From Cellvibrio fontiphilus (lineage in GTDB: Bacteria; Pseudomonadota; Gammaproteobacteria; Pseudomonadales; Cellvibrionaceae), in NCBI RefSeq assembly GCF_035317345.1, contig NZ_JAYKTU010000006.1: 64,000 nt of DNA; one strand, given 5' to 3'. The first letter of the stretch is position 1. The number at the start of each line of letters is the position of its first letter. The position numbers were made by a program, and so were the translations under genes. Shown piece by piece: positions 9,887-18,549 of this stretch. The notes below the pieces were generated by a model. That model worked only from the letters and a program-made list of their open reading frames with translations. It was not told the DNA's origin and made no database searches.

Positions 9887-9918
9887 AAAAAAAGCCACTT
9901 ATTGTAACAGTGACTTTT
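9887..9918 (-). terminator. Rho-independent terminator of the hybrid kinase gene
   Basis: On the minus strand AAAAGTCACT (9918-9909) pairs with AGTGGCTTTT (9899-9890), with one G-T mismatch position, and runs into seven T residues (9893-9887). It lies 50 bases past the kinase stop codon. Confidence 0.75.
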
Positions 9919-9967
9919 AGTCTGTGTTGCGGGGTTTACGCGGATAAACGCTTCTTAACTCGTGCGC

Positions 9968-12157
9968 CTAGCTCTGCTCCAACCAGCGCTGCAAACGCTC
10001 TTCCAAATCGTCATAACGAATTGGTTTGGTGATGTGATCGTCCATACCGGCCGCCAGATAAACCGCTTGCTCAGACTCGGTTTGGGTGGAGGTAACGGCA
10101 ACAATAGGCAGGTGATGGAGGCTGTGGCTGCGCTGTTCATAGGCGCGGATTTTTTGTGTCGCGGTGAGACTGTCCTGCTCTTTCATGTCGTAATCCATCA
10201 GGATCAAATCAAAACGCTCTTTGGCGACTATATCGACCGCCTCAAGACCGTTCTGCGCGACTTGCACATAACAGCCCAGTTTTTTCAGCATGGCGCTGAT
10301 CACCATTTGATCTACACGGTGATCCTCAACCAGCAAGACTCGCGGCACTACGGCTAAACCAACCGGTTCAGCCACACCCGCTTTGCGCTCATCCTCACTC
10401 GCGAAGTTCAGAAGTTTTTGCACCGCTACATCGTGCAGGCGACGACGCATGATGGGTTTTTCAATCACACTCACCTGGGGGTTAGAGCGCAAGTGCAACT
10501 TCATCTCCGGGCTGTCACTTTGCAGAATGCTCATGGCAATAATTTGTTTGACTTCTGCAACTTCCGGCTGCTGGGTAATAACTCGGGATAACGCCAGACC
10601 ATTCATATTGTTGAGCTTGGTGAAAATCAGTACCAAGTCATAAGGCACACCTGCCCTTGCCTGCTCCAGTAACTTGGCAATCGTCTGCTCCTGGCCTGCC
10701 ACTATATTGGTGGTCATACCCCAGGCATTTAATTCGTCAGCCAAAACATTGCCATTATGATCGGGCAGATCCACCAGCAGCGCGCGCTTACCGCGCAATT
10801 TTTGCTCCGAACCAAAACGGCGATCTTCGTGGGATACCACTTGCAAAGCAACGTTGATGAAAATACGGTTGCCGCGATTTTTATTTTCACGCACATGTAC
10901 ACTGCCACCCATGCACTCCGCCAGCCCCTTACAAATAGAGAGGCCTATGCCGCGATAATTGCTTTCGCGGGAGTCGGAATCCTGTTCGCTGTTAGTGCTT
11001 TTTTCGCTGTCGCTAATCACCACTTGTAATTCACCCAGATCGTCCTGATCCTGGTGAAAGCGCGCCTCGATAAACACATCCTCGATGCGACTATCTTTCA
11101 ACGTATGGTTGAGCAAAGTTCCCAGAATCTGGTTCAAGCGCGCCGCATCACCACGCACGCGCAAAGGCATGGCGGGGTCAAAGCTGTAATAAAGCTCTAC
11201 GCCCTGTTGATGTGCGTCCAGTGCAAAATCCTGTACAAATTTTTCCAGCACACGGCGTAGGTCGAATTCCACTTCATCCAATACCAGGGTTTTGGTAGTG
11301 ATTTTGGAGAAGTCCACCACGTTATTTACCAAGTCGATTTGACGCCCGGTTGCTTTGTTAGCCATGGCCAATAATTCACGGTGATGTTCGGATAATTGGC
11401 TGTCATCAATTAATGACAGGGTGCTGAGCACATCGCTAATCGACGAGCGAATCTCCTGCCCCAGATTTACCAAAAATTCATTTTTTAATTCAATTTGTGC
11501 CTGCGAGTTGCGCTTTTCATTTTCCAAACCTTGTGCGCGCTCCCGCAGCGAAAAATGCGCCTCCAAACGCTCCCAATAGGCTTGCGAAGTAACCTTACCC
11601 TGATGCGCCAACATCACATAAAACGTCAGCATAATGCAGCCGTAAAGTACGCCTTCGGCGGTGCCCAGTAAAATCGCAGTAATGGCTGCAGGCACCTGCC
11701 CTATAGCGAGATAAATACTTAAAAAGCGGGTATAGGGTGCAAACACATTGGCAACGCTGGAATAAAACACCACTGAATAAAGCCACATCACCAAGGTTTC
11801 GCCGCGCATGCCTTGCACCCAGGTCAGGGTGACAAGAATAAAACTCCACCAGGCAGCACCCAGACAGGAAGCAAAGAAATATTGGTTACGCCACCGTGCA
11901 GGCGCACGCGCGTAAAGGCTGTCAAAACGAAATAAATAATAGCTGCGAACCAAGGTCACCAGCAGCAAGCCAGTCACCAGTACTATCGCCAGGTTATGTT
12001 CCTTTTCCTGAAAGTTACCAAATGCCAAACACAGGACAAACACTATAAAGTTGAGGATTAATCCCCGACGGCTGTATTTGGCAACTCGCGCATCGGTTTC
12101 ACGCATAATTGCGCGGTCTTTCTGTACCTTGGTCGCGGGAACAAAAAAATGAAACAT
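9968..12157 (-). CDS. Degenerate hybrid histidine kinase with two receiver domains
   Basis: A 729-residue BarA/GacS-like protein. About six membrane segments (31-185) are followed by a dimerisation/phosphotransfer region, an ATPase-like domain (about 295-440), a first receiver-like domain (about 455-585) and a second receiver (about 605-729). The conserved phospho-accepting His is replaced by Gln234 (LGQEIRSS where HEIRTP is expected). The N-box lacks both Asn residues (T347, H351) and the G1 box has lost its glycines. The first receiver has Phe512 where the Asp should be. The second keeps E611/D612, D655, T689 and K711. It is probably a sensor scaffold or receiver-output protein rather than an active autokinase. 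It has its own terminator and no obvious partner regulator nearby. Confidence 0.88.
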   Translation of the reverse strand: MFHFFVPATKVQKDRAIMRETDARVAKYSRRGLILNFIVFVLCLAFGNFQEKEHNLAIVLVTGLLLVTLVRSYYLFRFDSLYARAPARWRNQYFFASCLGAAWWSFILVTLTWVQGMRGETLVMWLYSVVFYSSVANVFAPYTRFLSIYLAIGQVPAAITAILLGTAEGVLYGCIMLTFYVMLAHQGKVTSQAYWERLEAHFSLRERAQGLENEKRNSQAQIELKNEFLVNLGQEIRSSISDVLSTLSLIDDSQLSEHHRELLAMANKATGRQIDLVNNVVDFSKITTKTLVLDEVEFDLRRVLEKFVQDFALDAHQQGVELYYSFDPAMPLRVRGDAARLNQILGTLLNHTLKDSRIEDVFIEARFHQDQDDLGELQVVISDSEKSTNSEQDSDSRESNYRGIGLSICKGLAECMGGSVHVRENKNRGNRIFINVALQVVSHEDRRFGSEQKLRGKRALLVDLPDHNGNVLADELNAWGMTTNIVAGQEQTIAKLLEQARAGVPYDLVLIFTKLNNMNGLALSRVITQQPEVAEVKQIIAMSILQSDSPEMKLHLRSNPQVSVIEKPIMRRRLHDVAVQKLLNFASEDERKAGVAEPVGLAVVPRVLLVEDHRVDQMVISAMLKKLGCYVQVAQNGLEAVDIVAKERFDLILMDYDMKEQDSLTATQKIRAYEQRSHSLHHLPIVAVTSTQTESEQAVYLAAGMDDHITKPIRYDDLEERLQRWLEQS

Positions 12158-12224
12158 AATTTATCCAGTGTGATCAGCCAAAGGGGAGAGGCATGAGAGC
12201 AGGTATAGCACCGCGCAGAAAACG

Positions 12225-12422
12225 CTAGCCAAGAATGTGTACAAATATTTCCTTAATCACAAACACCATAATCGCAAAACCCAGTACACCAAAAAGCACA
12301 AAAGTACCAAACTTGCCTGCTTTGGACTTTTTAGCCAAGTCCCACACAATAAAAAACATAAACAGAATCAGGCCACCACCGCAGAGGTACATACCCCAGG
12401 TTTCCAATTGTTCAAGCGTCAT
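12225..12422 (-). CDS. Small DUF2788-like inner-membrane protein
   Basis: A 65-residue protein with two membrane helices (about 12-28 and 40-60) separated by the basic loop KKSKAGKFGTF. Length, two-helix plan and the SKAGKFGTFVLF loop match the DUF2788 family of pseudomonads. The function is unknown. It lies 67 bases upstream of the hybrid kinase on the same strand and may be co-transcribed with it. Confidence 0.75.
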   Translation of the reverse strand: MTLEQLETWGMYLCGGGLILFMFFIVWDLAKKSKAGKFGTFVLFGVLGFAIMVFVIKEIFVHILG

Positions 12423-12685
12423 AATCGTCTCATCGGGATCAAAGTTGCAGGGCGCTATTGTAGCGAAAAGGTAGCGTCAAGTTTAGCGCTAATCATTTGC
12501 GATGCAGCCCGCCGAGCTTGATAACATCCAGTGTTTACACAAAATCAACGGCGCCGGGCTTCGCCTGAAGGTTTGGTAAGGTCGGCCGACTTGCCCAGAA
12601 ATAACCACCGGCGCACAATAGCCAACTTGGTTATCCTGCCCTTGGGCAAACATTTTCCGTTTACATCACACTCTTCAGGTATTTT

Positions 12686-13273
12686 ATGCGCATTTCCCGG
12701 GTTATCGCCGTATTACTGATTAGCCTCAGCTTATCAGCCTGTGTTTCTTCATTGCTTATTGGCAACCAGCTGCAAAGTAAACTCATGTGGTCTTTCCTCA
12801 AACCACTGGTAGGTTTTGACCCCAACGAGGTGAATTTTTTTGAAGCGCCCATTATCAAAGACCGTATGACTGCCATATTGGGTGATAAGTACGAACCCAC
12901 TATGAAATTGCTGCGCACCGCTCAGGAAATCCAACAGGAAGGCGCACTGTTCTATGTAGCTTCACGTTATGCACCTGCCCAAGTACAAGCAGTGACTGAC
13001 AAGGCTGGCCTGGTGTGGAACTCCCAAACCAATCAAATGGCAGTGATGTTAATTAAAGATGGCAAACCGGAAATTTTTTCCGAACAAATTGAAGGCGCCA
13101 AAGAAGCAATCACACCGGTATTTCCGGCTGAATTACAAAATGCTTACAACAAAGCCCAGGAAGTCCAACAGATGCTACAAGAACCCGGCAAAGCTATGGG
13201 CGAAGCACTGGATAAAAAAGTGGATGAAGCCGTGAATGAAAACCTGAATAAGGGATTGCCAGCTACAAATTAA
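12686..13273 (+). CDS. Putative outer-membrane lipoprotein, function unknown
   Basis: A 195-residue protein with a lipoprotein signal (LSLSAC, lipidated at Cys19). The mature part is soluble and mostly helical, with a charged C-terminal tail containing repeated short segments (MGEALDKKVDEAVNENLNK). No catalytic motif is visible and I do not recognise the family. It stands alone on the plus strand, convergent with the methyltransferase gene. Confidence 0.75.
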   Translation: MRISRVIAVLLISLSLSACVSSLLIGNQLQSKLMWSFLKPLVGFDPNEVNFFEAPIIKDRMTAILGDKYEPTMKLLRTAQEIQQEGALFYVASRYAPAQVQAVTDKAGLVWNSQTNQMAVMLIKDGKPEIFSEQIEGAKEAITPVFPAELQNAYNKAQEVQQMLQEPGKAMGEALDKKVDEAVNENLNKGLPATN

Positions 13274-13331
13274 ATGAAAGTGCTTCGCGTGCATACTGCG
13301 AAGCCTTCAACCCTGCAAACAACAGTGAAAA

Positions 13332-13871
13332 CTACTTCTCGATTTTTATTTTATTATTCACATCGCGATTAGCGGCCACCGGCCGCTCGTCCACCACTGC
13401 CCCACCCGATTTTGCCATGCGATCATAGAGCAACACATTTACGGTTGCGGCAAGATTCATACAGCCAATGGTGGGTATATAAACTACATGCTGGCACTGA
13501 TCGATTATTTCCTTTTTTAGCGATCCATCTTCCGGGCCAAAAATATAATAGGCATTTTGTGGGTGCACAAAATCCATTAGCGGTGTTGCGCCCTCAATTA
13601 ATTCAATGGCAACCAACACTGCATTTTCAGCCGGGGCAGCTTTGGCAACGGCATCAGTTAAATCCTCCAGATGGACTAAAGGAATTTTACTCGCTGCATT
13701 TTTGGTATCCGCCGCAAATTTGCGCGCGCGATCAAAACGCTCACCCGTGTAAAAAACGCCACTGGCTTCATAACAACCCGCACCACGCATAATCATGCCG
13801 ACATTGGCCGGGCTTTTCGGATTTACCAAACCAATAAAGGCTTTTGCCTGAGGTGCAATGATGGTTTGCAT
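13332..13871 (-). CDS. SpoU/TrmH-family RNA 2'-O-methyltransferase
   Basis: A SAM-dependent SPOUT-fold RNA methyltransferase. All three family motifs are present: NPKSPANVGMIMRGAG, YYIFGPEDGSL and the knot motif VYIPTIGCMNLAATVNVLL. From the ATG at 13871 the protein is 179 residues, a minimal catalytic unit without a separate RNA-binding domain. The frame can be extended to 13934, but that would overlap the upstream decarboxylase by 41 bases and add an unconserved leader. The target nucleotide is not identifiable. It sits 22 bases behind the polyamine genes and is probably in their operon. Confidence 0.88.
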   Translation of the reverse strand: MQTIIAPQAKAFIGLVNPKSPANVGMIMRGAGCYEASGVFYTGERFDRARKFAADTKNAASKIPLVHLEDLTDAVAKAAPAENAVLVAIELIEGATPLMDFVHPQNAYYIFGPEDGSLKKEIIDQCQHVVYIPTIGCMNLAATVNVLLYDRMAKSGGAVVDERPVAANRDVNNKIKIEK

Positions 13872-13893
13872 AGTTGCTAATATATCCGGTTGG

Positions 13894-15081
13894 TCAGGAC
13901 AAGCGCTGTTTAAAATCGTCATAGCCGAATTCACGTACCACTTGCAGTTCGTTGGTGCGCGAATCCCACAGTGCTATAGCCGGTAAATTAATGCCGTTAA
14001 ACGTAGTGGTTTTCACCATGGTGTAGTGTGCCATGTCATCAAACAGTAAACGTTGGCCCACTTGTAACGGCTGGGCAAAAGAGTAATCGCCAATTACATC
14101 GCCAGCCAAACAAGTCATGCCGCCCAAACGGTAAGTGTGGGCGAATTCGTTGGGCATACCGGCACCCAAAATATCCGCGCGGTAAGGCATTTCCAATACG
14201 TCGGGCATATGGCAGGTTGCGGAGGTATCCAAAATAGCTTGGGCCATAGTATTCCAGGTGATATCGAGAACTTCGGCAACCAGCACACCACTGCGAATAG
14301 CAACGGCCTCGCCAGGTTCAAGATAAACCTGCAATTGATGGCGCGCCATAAAAGATCGAATCAGTGCAATTAACTCATCAACTTGATAATCCTCGCGACT
14401 GATATGGTGCCCACCGCCAAAATTAATCCATTTGATCTGCGAAAAATATTTTCCAAATTTTTCTTCCACTGCTTCAAGCGTGCGCGCAAGCGGTGGTAAA
14501 TCCTGTTGGCAAAGCGTGTGAAAATGTAAACCGCTAATACCTTCCAACAAAGATGGATCTTCACTCACTGCCTGCTCAAACCGGGCAACAGGAACTCCCA
14601 TGCGCGAACAAGGCGCACAGGGATCGTAAAGCGCCACTTCGCCTTCGGAATGCTCGGGATTGATACGAATACCAAACTGTAATTCAGGGCGCTCTTGCTG
14701 CGCGCGCAAAGCAAGGGATTTAAAGCGCGCCCATTGCGAAAAAGAATTGAATAACACATGGTCGGCGACTTTTAAAATTTCTATCAAATCAGCTTCTTTA
14801 TAAGCCGCCGAATAACAATGCACTTCGCCGCCGTATTGCTCGCGCCCTAAACGCGCTTCATGTAAACCACTGGCACAGGTTCCGCTTAAATAGTCACGAT
14901 ACAGGGGCGCCAACTCCCAGCAGGAAAAAGCTTTGAGTGCCGCGAGCACTTTTGCCCCGCTTTCGCGCTGCACACGATTGAGAATTTTTAAATTATCTTC
15001 CACTGCCGCTTTGTCGATCACAAAACAGGGGGATGGCACGCGCGCAGGATTAAAATGGGTAAAGTATTCGCGTTTATTCAT
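13894..15081 (-). CDS. nspC: Carboxynorspermidine/carboxyspermidine decarboxylase
   Basis: A PLP-dependent alanine-racemase-fold decarboxylase that removes the carboxylate from carboxyspermidine (or carboxynorspermidine) to give spermidine (or norspermidine). The PLP lysine lies in VLAALKAFSCW (Lys50 from the ATG at 15081). Other family landmarks are GLHEARLG, INFGGGHHI, YLEPGEAVAI and the active-site Cys region MTCLAGDVIGDY. The 395-residue product matches the usual length of about 380; an upstream GTG at 15144 would add 21 unconserved residues. It follows the matching dehydrogenase by 98 bases. Confidence 0.93.
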   Translation of the reverse strand: MNKREYFTHFNPARVPSPCFVIDKAAVEDNLKILNRVQRESGAKVLAALKAFSCWELAPLYRDYLSGTCASGLHEARLGREQYGGEVHCYSAAYKEADLIEILKVADHVLFNSFSQWARFKSLALRAQQERPELQFGIRINPEHSEGEVALYDPCAPCSRMGVPVARFEQAVSEDPSLLEGISGLHFHTLCQQDLPPLARTLEAVEEKFGKYFSQIKWINFGGGHHISREDYQVDELIALIRSFMARHQLQVYLEPGEAVAIRSGVLVAEVLDITWNTMAQAILDTSATCHMPDVLEMPYRADILGAGMPNEFAHTYRLGGMTCLAGDVIGDYSFAQPLQVGQRLLFDDMAHYTMVKTTTFNGINLPAIALWDSRTNELQVVREFGYDDFKQRLS

Positions 15082-15179
15082 GGGTAACGCCAGTTGGGAT
15101 TCGGTATAGACATGTTGAGGGCGGTGTTGGGGTTTGTCCTTCACCCCAACCTACGCATAGGTTTATTGACGGATAACGA

Positions 15180-16379
15180 TTATTTATTGATTGCGCTGGG
15201 ATCCACTTCAACAACCTGCCAAGGCAACCCGTATTTATTGAGATCTTCCATAAAGGGATCGGGATCATATTGCTCCATATTCCATACACCCGGTTTTTTC
15301 CATTTACCCTCCAAAATCATTTTCGCACCAATCATGGCCGGTACGCCGGTGGTGTAAGAAATCGCTTGGGATTTTACTTCGCGGTAGCACTCCTGATGAT
15401 CACACACGTTGTACACAAACATGGCAACTGGTTTACCGTCCTTCACGCCTTGAGCAAAACAACCGATACAAGTTTTACCTTTCGTGAGCGGGCCAAGGCT
15501 AGCAGGATCTGGCAACAGCGCTTTTAAAAATTGTAGCGGGACTATTTCGCGCCCCTCAAACATTACTGGTTCAATACCGGTCATGCCCACATTGCCCAAC
15601 ACCTCCAAATGCTTGAGGTAATTGTCGGAAAAGGTCATCCAGAAACGCGCGCGTTTAATTTCGGGAAAATGTTTTACCAGCGACTCAAGTTCCTCGTGGT
15701 ACATCATGTAAATTTTTTTAGGGCCGATCTCCGCCGGGAAATCAAAAACCTGATTAACAGACAAGGGAGGCGTTTCCACCCATTGGCCATTTTCCCAATA
15801 GCGCCCATTAGCGGTCACTTCGCGAATATTAATTTCCGGATTAAAGTTGGTGGCAAATGGCAAACCGTGGTCGCCGGCGTTGCAGTCGATAATATCCAGG
15901 TAGTGAATTTCATCGAAATAGTGTTTCTTGAGGTAAGCGGTATACACGTTGGTCACACCTGGATCAAAACCAGAACCAAGCAGTGCGGTTAAGCCCGCAT
16001 TTTTAAATTTATCCTGATAGGCCCACTGCCAGGAGTATTCAAATTTTGCCGTATCCAATGGCTCGTAGTTGGCGGTATCCAAATAATCCACACCCGTTTC
16101 CAGACAGGCATCCATAATAGTCAAATCCTGATAGGGCAAAGCTACATTAATCACCAGATCCGGTTTTTCTGCGTTAATTAATGCGACCAACTCGGGTACA
16201 TTATCTGCATCGACTTGGGCAGTTTTAATTGGGCGCTGTAGTTGCGCTGCAATGGCTTTGCATTTGGCTTCGGTACGACTAGCCAACACAATCTCGGAAA
16301 ACACCTCCGGTAATTGGGCACACTTATGCACCACCACACCGCTCACGCCGCCTGCACCAATGATTAACACTTTTGCCAT
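15180..16379 (-). CDS. Carboxynorspermidine/carboxyspermidine dehydrogenase
   Basis: A saccharopine-dehydrogenase-family enzyme. In known systems it condenses aspartate semialdehyde with putrescine (or diaminopropane) and reduces the imine with NADPH. The N-terminal Rossmann motif IIGAGGVSG (residues 6-14) is intact, and the 399-residue length fits. The ATG at 16379 is chosen because a strong GGGAGG site precedes it; the frame reaches 16433 without support. It lies 69 bases downstream of arginine decarboxylase and upstream of the decarboxylase, so the three genes form an alternative spermidine pathway without SpeD/SpeE. Confidence 0.93.
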   Translation of the reverse strand: MAKVLIIGAGGVSGVVVHKCAQLPEVFSEIVLASRTEAKCKAIAAQLQRPIKTAQVDADNVPELVALINAEKPDLVINVALPYQDLTIMDACLETGVDYLDTANYEPLDTAKFEYSWQWAYQDKFKNAGLTALLGSGFDPGVTNVYTAYLKKHYFDEIHYLDIIDCNAGDHGLPFATNFNPEINIREVTANGRYWENGQWVETPPLSVNQVFDFPAEIGPKKIYMMYHEELESLVKHFPEIKRARFWMTFSDNYLKHLEVLGNVGMTGIEPVMFEGREIVPLQFLKALLPDPASLGPLTKGKTCIGCFAQGVKDGKPVAMFVYNVCDHQECYREVKSQAISYTTGVPAMIGAKMILEGKWKKPGVWNMEQYDPDPFMEDLNKYGLPWQVVEVDPSAINK

Positions 16380-16448
16380 TTGAGGCCTCCCATAGAATAA
16401 AAAAATGACATGACCGCCGCGAACGGCAGGCATGAGGAGTCGTAAAAA

Positions 16449-18368
16449 TTATTTCTCGAAATAGGTATAACCGCGCAAACTTTCAGAATAGGCCGCCAGC
16501 ATTTGCTGACGATCTGCGATGCTAATTACACCATCGCGCACGGCTTGCTCAGCGGTTCTGCGAAATTGTTCATAGAGTGAATTGGGTTTGTATTCCACAT
16601 AACTCAGCACATCGGCAATACTATCGCCGTGTAGTTCATGCACAAAATCAATGCTGTTATCGGCATTGATACGCACACTTGCCACGTTGGTATCACCAAA
16701 CAAATTATGCAAATCGCCCAGGGTTTCCTGATAAGCGCCCACTAAAAACACACCCAAATAATATTCCTCACCTGAATTAATGGCGTGCAAAGGCAACGTT
16801 GAAGACTCGCCCTCTGAGGTGGCAAACTTCTGTAATTTTCCATCACAATCACAGGTGAGGTCAGCAATAATTGCTTGACGCGTGGGCTCCTCATTCAAGC
16901 GATGGATCGGCATAACGGGAAATATTTGTTCAATCGCCCAGGAGTCTGGCAAGGATTGAAACACGCTAAAATTGCCGTAATAAATATCGGCAAGCAACTG
17001 CGGCAAACTTTCCAACTCGGCAGGGATACGCTTCATCTGTGGTAACAGACCTGCGATTTTTTGCAGTGCAGCAAGATAAATATTTTCGCCCAGCACACGG
17101 TGACGCAGACTGATATCGCCTGAGTGAAACAAATCGCGAATTTTATCGCGATAATAAATCACGTCATTAAACGACTCTTGCAAGTTCGCAACGCGAATGA
17201 CTGACAGCGTATGCCAAAGGTTGGCGATCATTTCATGGCAGCCCACCGGTAGCGACTCAGGCATAGCAGTGGGTTCAAAATGAGTGACATCCAAAATATT
17301 AAATAAAAGTACGGATGTGTGCGCGACAGTAGCACGGCCGGATTCAGTCACAATTGTTGGATGAGGAATATGGTGTTGATCCAGGCTTTCCTGAATTGCC
17401 TCCACTACGTCAATACAATATTCCTGCACAGAATAATTGCGACTGTGACCATTGGTGCTGCAGGTGCCGTCGTAATCAATCGCCAAGCCGCCACCCAAAT
17501 CCAGATAACCGAGCGGCGCGCCCTCACCCACCAATTCAATGTAGTAGCGACAAGCTTCCAATACACCTGCACGAATACTGCGAATATTGGGAATTTGTGA
17601 TCCCAAATGAAAATGCAACAACTGGAAACAATGCAACAAATTTGCATCGCGCAGTGTGTCAATAACGCTCACCAGTTCATTGGTATTTAAACCAAACAAA
17701 CTGCGGTCACCGCTGTCCTCGCTCCAGTGCCCTTCCACTTTGGTGGAAAGTTTCAAGCGCACACCGATTAAAGGTTCAACGTCTAATACGCGACTGCATT
17801 CAATCACTGACTGCAATTCGCTCAGGGTTTCCAATACAAAAAAACATTTAAAGCCGAGTTTGCGCGCTTGCAGGCCGAGTGAGATAAATTCTGCATCCTT
17901 GTAGCCGTTGCAAATAATCAGGCTATCGCGGTTGGTCAGGGTCGCCAGTGCGATCATGAGTTCCGCTTTACTGCCCGCTTCCAAGCCATGGTTGTAGCGT
18001 TCACCAAAACGAGCAATCTCGGCAATGACGTGGCTTTGTTGATTAACCTTGATGGGAAAGGCTCCGCGATACTGGCCCTGATAGCCACTCGCTTCTATCG
18101 CCTGGGCAAAGGAATCGTTGAGTATACTGATGCGCGAATCGAGAATGTTTTCCACCCGTAACAACACCGGCATTTGTAAACCGCGCTGTTGTAAACCATC
18201 CACAATCTCCATCAGCGACACACTGGCTTCACCCTCGCTGGTAGGTGCGCGCACCACCACTTCACCCTGGGGCGATACGCCAAAATAACCGTTACTCCAC
18301 TCATCGATACCGTAAAGTTCCGCGGAGTTACGTGAAGACCAAACTGCTGCTTGCTCAGAAGTATTCAA
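16449..18368 (-). CDS. speA: Biosynthetic arginine decarboxylase
   Basis: SpeA is a PLP enzyme that converts arginine to agmatine, the first step to putrescine. The protein has 639 residues, typical of biosynthetic SpeA. The PLP lysine lies in YRGAFPIKVNQQ (Lys107). HFHLGSQIPNI and YLDLGGGLAIDYDG are the phosphate- and substrate-binding motifs of the family. It is the first gene of the polyamine cluster. No agmatinase or agmatine deiminase lies in the window, so that step must be encoded elsewhere. Confidence 0.96.
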   Translation of the reverse strand: MNTSEQAAVWSSRNSAELYGIDEWSNGYFGVSPQGEVVVRAPTSEGEASVSLMEIVDGLQQRGLQMPVLLRVENILDSRISILNDSFAQAIEASGYQGQYRGAFPIKVNQQSHVIAEIARFGERYNHGLEAGSKAELMIALATLTNRDSLIICNGYKDAEFISLGLQARKLGFKCFFVLETLSELQSVIECSRVLDVEPLIGVRLKLSTKVEGHWSEDSGDRSLFGLNTNELVSVIDTLRDANLLHCFQLLHFHLGSQIPNIRSIRAGVLEACRYYIELVGEGAPLGYLDLGGGLAIDYDGTCSTNGHSRNYSVQEYCIDVVEAIQESLDQHHIPHPTIVTESGRATVAHTSVLLFNILDVTHFEPTAMPESLPVGCHEMIANLWHTLSVIRVANLQESFNDVIYYRDKIRDLFHSGDISLRHRVLGENIYLAALQKIAGLLPQMKRIPAELESLPQLLADIYYGNFSVFQSLPDSWAIEQIFPVMPIHRLNEEPTRQAIIADLTCDCDGKLQKFATSEGESSTLPLHAINSGEEYYLGVFLVGAYQETLGDLHNLFGDTNVASVRINADNSIDFVHELHGDSIADVLSYVEYKPNSLYEQFRRTAEQAVRDGVISIADRQQMLAAYSESLRGYTYFEK

Positions 18369-18494
18369 TAGAATTCAACCCTGTTAATTAACGGACATGC
18401 CCGCCGGATGGAAATAATTTCTTCTCGAGTGCAGGATCAAAGCGACAAGCGCCATAAAACTGCGAAATGGCGCGCAATTGTCCACATTTTTTGT

Positions 18495-18531
18495 GAAAAA
18501 TAAAGCGATCCGCCCAAATTGGGCGGATTCG
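18495..18531 (-). terminator. Terminator of the pectate lyase gene
   Basis: A perfect 10-bp palindromic stem, ATCCGCCCAA/TTGGGCGGAT (18508-18528), with a one-base centre; the real loop must open wider. On the minus strand it is followed by CGCTTTATTTTT. It lies 20 bases after the pectate lyase stop. Confidence 0.7.
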
Positions 18532-18549
18532 ATCTGGTGATGCCGGGGA

